Positions 1 through 9,456 of a stretch of 44,691 nt of DNA are shown here, one piece after another. Each line of letters begins with the position of its first letter. Positions within the stretch are counted from its first letter, which is position 1. Made by a program: the position numbers and the translations under genes. Source of the stretch: Spirogloea muscicola (taxonomy: Eukaryota; Streptophyta; Zygnematophyceae; Spirogloeales; Spirogloeaceae); assembly GCA_009602725.1 (NCBI GenBank), contig WELB01000022.1:659632-704322 (forward strand). The letters are read 5' to 3'. The notes beneath the pieces were generated by a model. That model was not told the DNA's origin and searched no databases. It worked only from the letters and a program-made list of their open reading frames with translations.

Positions 1-439
1 GCCGCGGCGGCGGCGGCCAAGGGCTCGCCGCCGGCCGGCGGGCGCACGGCCGGCCGCTCGCCCTTCCGCTCGCTCTTCTCGTTCAAGGGCGCCGGGCATG
101 ACGAGCGCGCCGCCAGCTTCGAGCGGCAGCTGAGCCAGCCCGAGGCCGCCGCCCCCAGCAACGGCTACGGCTACGCCGCGCAGCCTCGGCGGCAGCTGAG
201 CCACACGGACTTAGGCAGGGCGGCGGCCTACGGCAGCGGGGGCTCGCCTCCGGTGCCCCTCGCGTCCATGGCCGAGGACGCGCAGCCGGGCTGGGCCACC
301 GGCGGCCGCTCCAAGTCCTTCACGCGGCGCCTCTTCAATGGCGGCGGCGGCGGCGGCGGCGGCGACAAGGACAGCCCGCCGCCGGCAGGGGCGATTGACC
401 GCCCTGCCATTGTGGCCGCTGCGGCTGCCCAAGCTGGCA

Positions 440-471
<32 letters not shown>

Positions 472-3400
472 GCCGTCGGCGACGGCGGCGTCTCCTCGCT
501 CCGCAAGGCCGCCAAGCACGGCGACGCGCAGGCGCAGTACACGCTCGGCCTCTGCTTTGCGCAGCCCAGCCTTGCGCACGTGAGCCTCGGCGCCCTTCCG
601 CTGCCCTCCTCTCCCCTTGCTCATCCCCCCTCTGCTCCCTTCCTCCTCCCTTTCTTGCTGCGCCTCTGGCGTGCTTCACTGAAGCTGCATGTCATTTTGC
701 CGCCGTGGCTGCATTACCACTTGCCGACCGCGCCGCCGACCACTTGCGGCAAAGGGGGCACCTGGTTTTAAGCTTCTCTGAGTAACACAATCGTTGAGAA
801 GATGGAGGAAGGTGGGGAATGGAATCAGGCCACAGGCTGACAGTGCAGATGGCCTCTGTCTGCGGCCGGGCAGGTCATGGGCCTCAAGGTGGACTGGCGC
901 GAAGCCATCCGGTGGTACCGCCGGGCTGCTGAGCAGGCATGCATGACCAAACCCCAGTCACATAAAATTCTGCTGTTAGTCTCGTATGTACAGTCTTGCC
1001 ATCAGTCTCAAATGTACAATCTTTTCATCAATCTCAATGTCACGTGCATTATCTGTCTCTTCACCTTTGTCTTCTGTTACTTTCGTCTTCTTTCTTCTAT
1101 CTTCTTCCTTCTTCCTCCTCATCATTGTCTATCTCGGCCTCCACCTTCCCCCCCCCTCCCTCCTCCTCCTCCTCCTCCTCCTCCTCCTCCTCCTCCTCCT
1201 CCTCCTCCTCCTCCTCCTCCTCTCCCTCGTCTCCATCTCTTCTGCCCCATGTCCCTCTCCAACCTCTCTCTCTCAAACTACGAAGGAAGCCTGGTGCTGA
1301 GCAATGGTGGCGCGCAACAGCTGCAGCGGCAGCACGTCTGACTGCTTCTGCCCTCCCTCCCTCTCTCCCTCTCCCATGCCAGGGCCTGGCAACGGCGCAG
1401 TGCGAGCTGGGGCACTGCTACTCAGAGGGCCACGGGTGCGAAGCAGACGAGCTGGAGGCTGCGCAGTGGTACGAGCGCGCAGCGGAGCAGGGCCACGCTG
1501 AGGCGCAGTTCCGCCTCGGCGCGTGGTATGAGAAAGGCCTGGACGCAGCGCGCTGCGACCCCCGCGAGGCCGTCGCCTGGTACCGCAAGGCTGCCGAGCA
1601 AGGCCACACCGATGCCCAGTTCCGCCTCGGCGTCTGCTTCCAAAAGGGCCACGGCGTGGCGCAGGTGCCCCCTCCCTCCCTCTCCTCTGCCAGCGCATCC
1701 TTCCCCTCTGCCTGTCTGTCCTCCTCTTGTCTGTCTGATAGCCTTTCCTCTCTCCTCTCATTCATCCTCCTCCTTGTCCTACCTCCCTATCTCCTGCAAC
1801 CTCCGCAGCACCCACACTCACCATAGGAGCTAATCAGCTGCCGTTTTCCAACTCCCCCTCCTCTTGTGCTCCCCAAGCGCAGAACTGGCAAGAGGCAGTC
1901 AAGTGGCACCGCAGCGCAGCGGAGCAGGGGCACGCAGATGCCATGTGCAGCCTGGGCGTGTGCTACGGCCGCGGCGACGGCGTGGAGCAGTCGGGCGAGG
2001 ACTCGGTGCGCTGGCTGTCGCGCGCGGCCGAGAAGGGCAACGCGCGCGCGCAGTGCAACCTGGGCGTGCTCTACGAGCAGGGCAATGGCGTCACGCAGGA
2101 CCTGTGGAAGGCCGTGAGGTCTCCTCTCGTTCCCCCTCCCTCCCTCACCCTCACCTTCTCTCTCCAATGACATGCAAGCGAGGCATGAGTACAGAGAGCT
2201 GACGGCTGCCGCCTCTTGTGGTGCGGCTGCTCGAGTGCAGGTGGTACAAGGAGGCAGCAAACCAGGGCGACGCGCAAGCGCAGAGCCGGCTGGGGCTCTG
2301 CTACTGGCGCGGCAACGGCGTGGAGCAGGACGCAGGCGAGGCTGCCAAGTGGTTCGAGAAGGCCGCTCAGCGCGGCCACGTGGAGGCGCAATTCCGGATC
2401 GGCGGCTGCTTCGCCAAGGGCGCGGGCGTTGCGCGCAACGGCAAGGAGGCCGTCAAGTGGCTGACGTTGGCTGCCGAGGCGGGCTACGCCCTCGCGCAGT
2501 GCACACTCGGCGGATGCTATGGCACCGGCTTCGGCGTGCCCAAGGACTGGGCCGAAGGCATCAAGTGGATCAAGCTGGTAATAGCAGAAAGCATTCTCAT
2601 ACCGCAACCCAACCTCCAACTGAGCTTACCTGTCCCCAGCCTAACAGAGCCCTGACAAAACGAGCTTGCTATCATCCCATCTTGAGCTCAATCTTCACCA
2701 ATCGTGACCTCGTTCTAACTTCTTTAGACCATGAGCCTACAGTGGTTCTAACCCTGTTCACCGGCACTAGGCTGAAGGCATCGCCAAGCTGGTAGTCTTG
2801 TTTCCTCGTACTTACAACCACAATATGCACCTGAATCAAGCAAGCCTTTCCTGACCTAGATCATTGCCCTGAACCTGACCCGACACTGAGCAGGTGGTAG
2901 CAAAAGTCAGTATCCTCAACCCCTAACCTAGACCCAGCCCTTTCCAACTAAGGTCCAGGGGAAACTGTACTCTAGACGCCATCCGGAAAAATGAGCAGTC
3001 ACAGCCTTCAACATCTCAAGGACTGGGTCGAGGGCATCTGGTTGATGTTTGTACAAATCTTGACTCATACTGATGACAGACTTTGACACAGTGCTCCTTC
3101 TCATGCAATTTTAGATGTTAATCTGAGCTACCATATATGCCACAGCTGCCACTGACTCGCCTTTATGGCTGCGGATGGTGTTGCCGTTGGCCGTATTGCA
3201 GGCGGCAGAGCAGGGTCTGGCGGAGGCGCAGTGCGAGCTGGGTCTGTGCTACGGGCACAGCGCGGCAAGCCGCGGTATCCCGCAGGACTGGGACGAGGCG
3301 GTGTACTGGTACCGCAAGGCAGCAAAGCAGGGCCTGCCGGCGGCACAACATTTCCTTGGGCTGTGCTACCAGAAGGGCGAGGGCCTGCCGGCTGACATGG

Positions 3401-5422
3401 AGCAGGCGGTGCGCTGGTTCCGCAAGGCTGCCGAGCAGGGCCTTGCCTACTCTCAGGAGAAGCTTGGGTATTGCTACGACACGGGAAGGTACGGGAGAGG
3501 CCCTGCTTCCGTCCTTCCTCACCTCTTCTCCCTCTTTCTCTCGCTCCAGATCTCCACCAAAGTCCTACCTCGCTCGCTGCCTAACCTGCCTCCTCCTGGT
3601 TTTTGCCCGTCTCGTATAGCACTGCCTATAGCGCCAGCCCCGTCCGCCCCCTGGCCTGACTACGCGCTCCCCCCTCGGCTGCTGGCATATGCAGCGGCGT
3701 GGCTAAGGACGAGAAGGCCGCGTTTGGATGGTACTTCCTCGCTGCCGAGCAGGGCCATGCCGTGTGCCAGAACAATGTTGGCGTTTGCTACGCCAATGGC
3801 TGGTGCGTAAGCTAAAACCTATGTCTGTGCTAAGCAGCTGACTGATTATAGGCTGGTGGAGTTGCCTGAGCGTGCACCCGGCGGTGTTGACAGGCGCCCG
3901 CGGCTGCTGCTAACGGTGCCGCTTGCAATTCGCAACTGCCCATTTGCAGCGGCGTGGCGCAAAATTGGGAGGAGGCGGCCAAGTGGTACCGGCGTGCCGC
4001 AGAGCAGGGCCATGCGGCGGCGCAGTGCAACCTGGGCAACCGCTACGACCTCGGGAAGGGCGTGCCGCAGGACGCTGCCGAGGCCGTCAAATGGTACCGC
4101 CTCGCCGCCAAACAGGGCAACGTCGACGCGCAGTACAACCTGGGACTCTGCTACGAGGTCCCCCGCCCTGCGATCGTAGGGGGCGCCTGCTATTGCTGCC
4201 GCCATTGATCTCCAATGGTGGCATCGCTGCAGCTGGTCTAAGTTTCGGTTTTCTGCTAGACCTTCGTGGGGCTCAAGCACTTAGACTCCTCAGGTACCAT
4301 CGGACAGTGCTGACCATGCAAATCTCAGCTGGCGCTAGGCTTTTGCTGAGGAGCTGTTGGGACTGGTTCATGCAGGGGCAGGGGCTCGCCAAGGACCTGG
4401 ACGAGGCAATCGCGTGGTTTGGAATGGCGAGCGAGGCGGGCGATGCGGACGCGCAGGTGCAGCTTGGCCGCTGCTGGTTGGAGAAGGGCCAGCAAGAGGC
4501 TGCTCGGTGGTACCGCAGGGCCGCCGAGGAGGGCAACGCGCAAGGCCAGTACTGGTACGGCCGCTGCCTCGAGCTCGGCGAGGGCGTCGCGCAGTCGCCC
4601 AAGAGCGCCGTCGAGTGGTACCGCCGCGCCGCGGAGAAGGTGGGCGCCCACCTCACTCGAGCGCCTGTCACCTCCCTTTCATGCTCTCCCTCTACACTCC
4701 CTCCCTCCCTCATCCCTCCCTGCCTACCTCCCTTACCCCTTACCTCTCCCCTTTGCCTTACTTCTCAACGTCCTTTCCAGTGTTACCTGCTGCCCTGCCA
4801 ACCTCTTTCTGCTTCACTAGCTCACTCCTGAACATCCTTTGCTGGCGCTCCGTCCCCTCCTCCTGATCGCTCCTGCAGGGTGATGCGGACGCGCAATATG
4901 CGCTGAGCTTGTGCTTCTGGGAGGGTAACGGCGTGGACGAGGACTTGCCTGTGGCACTCGTGTGGCTGCAGAAGGCGGCGGCCGGGGACCATGTCGAGGC
5001 CCGCCAGACCCTGTTGAATTTTGTCGCCGAGTGGGGGCAACGCCCCGACGACCTTTCGCCCGACAATATAGCCGCCGCTGCTGAGAAGCGTGCCGCTGCT
5101 GCGGCTGGGGGCCACCTGCTCGCCAACGCGAAGGTCCAGGTAAATAGTAGCGCTGGGGCTGAGGTTGCTTCCAGTTGTGGCCTACACTGATGGCATGGTT
5201 GCTTATGATATCCTGAGCGCTGGCCACCTGGCTGACTTGTGGATGCTGGCGCTCGACGTGCAGGTGGAGAAGAGCAAGCTGCAGCGCACCAAGTCGGAGG
5301 CAGCGGCGCCTCTGGCGCCGGCTGGTGGCCTGCAGCGGGCGCCGTCCACGGCCGAGGCGGCCGCTGGCTCGCCAGGCGACGCCTGGGCCTTTGGGGCGAG
5401 CCTGGATTACCTCTTGGACTAG
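1..5422 (+). CDS. Sel1-like repeat (SLR) protein, 5' partial, 11 exons
   Basis: The exons I infer are <1-579, 874-936, 1383-1664, 1883-2118, 2241-2577, 3202-3488, 3695-3802, 3950-4157, 4376-4639, 4879-5139 and 5264-5422. All close in phase, giving about 927 residues with the start codon outside the window. The first ~170 residues are low-complexity Gly/Ala/Pro/Ser with basic-Ser motifs (RQLSQ, RQLSHTD, RSKSFTRR) that look like kinase sites. Then come 18 consecutive ~36-residue Sel1-like repeats of the pattern GxAxAQxxLGxCYxxGxGVxxDxxEAxxWYRxAAEQ. A 52-residue Ser/Ala-rich tail ends in SLDYLLD. SLR arrays are alpha-helical solenoids that scaffold protein complexes; HRD3/SEL1L and bacterial SLR proteins are the known examples. 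I see no signal peptide, membrane segment or catalytic domain in the part present, so the partner and compartment are unknown. Intron 2 appears to use a GC donor. Confident of the family, not of the function. Confidence 0.88.
1156..1222 (+). repeat. (CCT)n pyrimidine microsatellite in intron 2 of the Sel1 gene
   Basis: About 22 uninterrupted CCT/TCC units sit in a longer T/C-only tract between exons 2 and 3. It lies upstream of the acceptor at 1382 and may lengthen the polypyrimidine tract. Trinucleotide runs are common in GC-rich green algal genomes. Confidence 0.95.
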
Positions 5423-5892
5423 GACCGCACAGGCATTCCAAGTCGCTCCTTGAGCAAAGTGGGGAGGAGAACAGATGGAGCGAGGTAGGGAGAGAATTAG
5501 CATGTCTTCTAACCGTCACTTGTGCTCCCACACAGAAATGTTGCATTTAATTATCTGTTGGTGCAGTGCAGTCGAAGGCATAACAGCCTCAAACTTGGCA
5601 CGACCAGTATCTTGTAACTTCATGTAATTTATGAACGCCCCTTGCTGGGCCCCCGCCAGTCCTCTCCTTGCTTATATACAGTGCCAGCCAGTGCTCATGT
5701 AGTGCAATTTGCACTACCTCCCATGTCGGGATAAGGCACCCTCAGTGACCTTCAACCAGCGCGCTTGCTAAGGCCGCATGACATGAGCATGTATGTCAAT
5801 TGTTGGGCGCAGAAGTAAGCGCAAAAGTAAGTCTTCTCATAAGCCGATGTTGGACTGTAGAGACGTTGTAAAGTCACCTAGGGGACGCCTGC
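5423..5892. other. Convergent intergenic spacer between Sel1 gene and plastid-protein gene
   Basis: The two stop codons face each other about 470 bp apart, so this stretch should hold both 3' UTRs. TGTAA, the polyadenylation signal known from chlorophyte algae, occurs at 5613-5617 and 5623-5627, about 190-200 bp after the Sel1 stop. Whether this organism uses it is not shown. I see no other gene here. Confidence 0.5.
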
Positions 5893-8682
5893 TCACGAGT
5901 GCGCAATCTCCTGGAGTACGGCCAGGACTTCCTCTCGGATCTGTAGATGCGGCGAGGACTGCTGGCAGCATTAGGAGCTGGCTCTGCAGTTCAGCATCTT
6001 AGCGGCTATTCATTGCCGGCCGCGTCTCAGCAACCAAGTGTCCAAGAAACGCCAGGCATCAGAGCTTGAGAGACCTTATTGCACACTCCAGATGTTTTTA
6101 ATTGCAGCATAATCTAATAGGATGAGGGCCAACTATTGCTACTTATATCCTTGAATTGAGGTCCAGGTTTTGAGGAGCCAAGCCAATGGTCTTAAAATCT
6201 GGGGATCACGGTGTAGGCCTTTAGGAACTTACGAATTCCAGCTGTTGCACGGTCACGCCGCGAGCCGAGCCGCTGCTATACAGGCCGCCCAGCACCTGGA
6301 TAGCAGATGCAGAGCCAGCAGCCGAATTATGGCAGGACCCCAATCAAGGAGCTGCAGGAGCGTGCGTTCATGTAGCATCTCTGCAGTCCCTCTCCTGATC
6401 AAGCCTCAATGCATTATGGGTTGTGTTGCAGATGGCAGCACAAGACAGGTCCCCACCTTTGTCACCGTGTCGAGGAACAAGCCAGGCCGCACCGGCAGCG
6501 TGCCCTCGCCCTTGGCCGCGGCCGCACTGTGCGGCGGGGCGTCACTAACGCCGGGTCTTCCTGTTGACGGCCCTCTGCTCGGCGGGCTGTGGGGCCGGTC
6601 GGCCGCAGAGCCAGCTTCACTGCTGTTGCCTCCTGGCCGGTCCTCGCCGTCGTCCTTGCCCTCCATGACCCTCCGCAACTGTGTACGCAGCGCCGGCCCG
6701 GGCCGCATGCCGACGACCTTGGCCAGGAAGTCCACCTGACAGAGCAGACGCGATGCGAGCGGCCGTCAGCAGCTTGTGGTGCCTCGCAACGAGCGGCGAC
6801 TGCTGGGGAAGTCGAGAGGCCTGCTTGAGATCTACCTCAGGTTGGGCTAGGGACTGGAGGCCGCGGGTGTCGTTGCGCGGGTCCAGATGGCCTCCTGCGG
6901 CGAGCGACCGCGCCTCCTCGCGCACGAGGACCAGCCGTGCCAATAGGCGCCGGTCGGGCACCGCCTGTCGCTCCTCCATAGACTGCAGCAACAACAGTGC
7001 ACGCCGCAATACAGCAATCAGTTAACTAAATTTCCTGGAGTGATGACAGGGCATGATGCGTATAGTCAGTTTCTGCAAGTGGCAGTTCTCAGAAGCACAA
7101 ATACTTGTGGAAGTTGCAACGAGACCACTATGCACTTGTCCTCCTTACAGCTAGCTCTTCAAATGTAGACCTCTCCATTTGCACATATTACTGATACTCC
7201 CATCTGTCTAATCTGTTGGTAGCCTTCCTGCAGCAGCTCTGGTATCTCAACTTAACACCTGTGGACAGTAGAGCTCGTCGCAATTGACCCATTTCGAGCC
7301 ACAAAGCCGTGTACCTGCCCTGCAGGACAGAAGGAGGAAGAGTTTGTCATGCTCACAGAGACGACGTCGTCCGCCTGGGCGGCAACATCTCCCAGCTTTG
7401 CGGCCGGAATCTCGAACTTGCCGCCACCCACTGCATCATAGACGCCACCGCCGCCTGCGGCACGGCACAGCACCTCACGCCTCTCCTCCTTGTCCTTGGT
7501 GCGACACAACAGGCCGACGACTTGGACCTGTGACAGACATGACAGTAATTTAGCAGATTTACATCGTTACATTGTTGCATTCACATCTGCATGCGATGGT
7601 GGCTTGAAGTCCAGATAGCTGCTGGACGAAGTCATTGACGGGCAGCTGGCAGAGCACAAGGTCCTGTAATTGTCTATTTGGAAAATTAGACCAAGAGATC
7701 ACCGTAGCTGAGACCATGATATGGTAAGCTCCGCAACTATAACTATTTGTATGCAGCTACAAGCTCAAGTCGAGCAGTGCCGCGGAGCTTGCCTGGGAGG
7801 GGAACTTGTTGGAGAGCTGTGCAAGGACCTGGTCCTTGAGGACCTGCAGCAGCCACTCTCGCTGCGCAACGCCGGGCACGACAGCCGAGCCAGCCAGGCG
7901 TCCAGAGTCAGCCCAAAACCCAAACCATTGCACTTGAAACCCAACCCCTAATTCCTTAAAACCTCTATCCCAGCCCCCAAGTCCATGTAACTCTGGAACG
8001 TGGTGGCACTGGCCAGATGGTCGCAGGTTTGGGACCCGAATGTATCCACCTTGTCGTCGTGGTCCTTCTGGGCCTGGTGGAGCATGAAGTCCAGCGCCAG
8101 GAGGAACGCGCGGTCCAGCACCTCGATATGCGCGCCGACGGCGCCGGCTGCCGCCATCTGGACTGCCGCCGCCTCCGCATCGGCCAGGTCCGAGATGTCC
8201 GCCAGCTGCAGCCGCCGCCAAAAATGGCAATGGTGCTCGCCGAGAGCGTCTCAGTGGGCTCTAGGTGTTCAGGGTTTAAGGTTTTGAGGGTTTAGTGGAG
8301 GGGAAGCCATGGTGAGCCAATGCCTGGACATGGGCTGCGGCTTGTAAGACGCCTCTGAGACGATGCCGCGAGGCCAACGGCGTTGAGGGCGCCCGTCGTC
8401 GAGGCGGCTTACTCACGTAGTCGGTCATCTGCTGCAGCACGGCCGTGACCTGGTCGCCGCCGCGGAGCAGCTCCCGCCATGCCGCGTGGTCCGACGGGCT
8501 GGGCCCCGCAGCCGCCTCCGCCGCTCCGGCAGNGGCGCCGTATGCGGCGGCTGCCGCCGGCGGCATTGGCCAGCCGCTGCCGCCGATCGCGAAGGAACGG
8601 CGGCGATTTGGAGAAGCGCCGGCGGCACGGCGGAGCTGGCGACGGCCGTGGCGCCGCTCGGCGGCTGTGCCTGAACCAGCAT
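5893..8682 (-). CDS. Conserved plastid-targeted protein of unknown function, 8 exons
   Basis: The exons read on the minus strand are 8682-8417, 8205-8050, 7861-7793, 7527-7357, 6982-6836, 6735-6457, 6295-6233 and 5940-5893. All junctions are phase 0. The ATG at 8682 opens an Ala/Ser/Arg-rich segment resembling a chloroplast transit peptide. Diagnostic stretches are HIEVLDRAFLLALDFMLHQA, VVGLLCRTKDKEERREVL, IPAAKLGDVAAQADD, DRRLLARLVLVREEARSL, GLFLDTVTK, VLGGLYSSG and the terminal VLAVLQEIAHS. These match, from memory, an uncharacterised plastid protein found across land plants (possibly the At4g37920 type; the locus is unchecked). The family has no assigned biochemical role. An N at 8533 lies inside exon 1, and the frame before it does not join the frame after it, so exon 1 is misassembled or gapped. 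The 7793 donor appears to be GC. The head-to-tail neighbour is the mannosidase. Confidence 0.75.
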
Positions 8683-9456
8683 GGCAGGCAGCGCGCTGGC
8701 CCTTGCCGCGCCGCCGCCGGCTTCCTGTGGGCTTTCTGTCGGAGCTGAGGAAACTGGAACTTGAGGCAAGAGGAAAGAGAGCAGCATATCCTGTCTACCC
8801 CTAGATGTGGAGTCAACGTCAAAGTCCAAGTCTACGTGAGAGAGAATCTCTTCCAGTAGAGGGGCGATGGCTGTCGGCTGTGACTGGCCAGCCCAGAGAA
8901 GAAAGGAGGTGAGCAAGTGCCAAAGGGGCCAGAATGGCACTAAGCACACAGCGACTCCAGTGGCCTATGGGTGCTTGATATTCCCTGTCGAGCAGCCGCA
9001 TGTCAGAGAAAGTAGTCTCCGGGTTGCAAGTTCCCTGTCAAATTCAAGTCGCATATTGCCTCTAAAGCCCACAGGGACTCATCCAGGCCGCAAGTGGAGG
9101 ACTTCATATCGATGCAGCCCTCCCAAATCGTAGACACTGCAGGGGCGTGGCCTGGCTAGCTCGGGACGTCGAGGCGGCCTGCTTCCGTCTTCACAGCAGT
9201 TTCGCAGCGACTGGAAGCAACTGACCAGTAACAAGGCAAGCAAGCAGCATATGGACAAGCAGGTGGATGAGGCTGCAAGCAGAGTTGCTGTTCTTTCCAG
9301 ACTAGCCATCTGTCTCAATATTCAACTGGCTGCCTTCACATCTTGCACGATGTCTGACCACGATTGTATCTACCACAGCAGGCTGCTCTCCGTTCTGCTG
9401 GCCGACCAGCTGAGAAAGTTAGTTGCAAGGCTCAGCTGCTGCCACTCTCAAGTCAG
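8683..9456. other. Spacer between plastid-protein gene and mannosidase gene
   Basis: This holds the 5' flank of the plastid-protein gene and the 3' flank of the alpha-mannosidase gene, both on the minus strand. About 175 bp of it (roughly 8845-9020) is a copy of the dispersed short element described elsewhere. I found no further convincing exon. ORFs here are short and lack splice-consistent continuations. Confidence 0.5.
8845..9020 (+). repeat. Dispersed short element, copy 1
   Basis: This carries the core GATGGCTGTCGGCTGTGACTGGCCAGCCC, read as two adjoining pieces: GATGGCTGTC at 8867-8876 and GGCTGTGACTGGCCAGCC at 8877-8894. A 3' part reads GGGTGCT..ATTCCCTGTCGAGCAGCCGCATGTCAGAG in blocks that also occur in the copy near 30835-30895. 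The core can fold, with GGCTG pairing with CAGCC. Boundaries are estimated by eye. No target-site duplication was identified. Confidence 0.6.

Noticed and set aside
211-679. Minus-strand ORFs opposite the Sel1 first exon
   Set aside because: Arg/Ala/Pro-rich shadows of GGC-repeat coding sequence on the plus strand.
996-1826. Long plus-strand ORF through the CCT tract
   Set aside because: Only 1383-1664 is exon. The rest is intron read in frame, with poly-Ser coded by the microsatellite.
6740-6835. Continuation of the plastid-protein exon past 6836
   Set aside because: The frame stays open, but a GAG|GTAGAT donor at 6836 and the acceptor at 6735 restore the family sequence, so this is a short intron.
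7585-7680. Possible minus-strand exon (LVLCQLPVNDFVQQL) in the plastid-protein gene
   Set aside because: The exons ending at 7793 and starting at 7527 join directly in phase and match the family without an insertion. This segment has no donor in phase.
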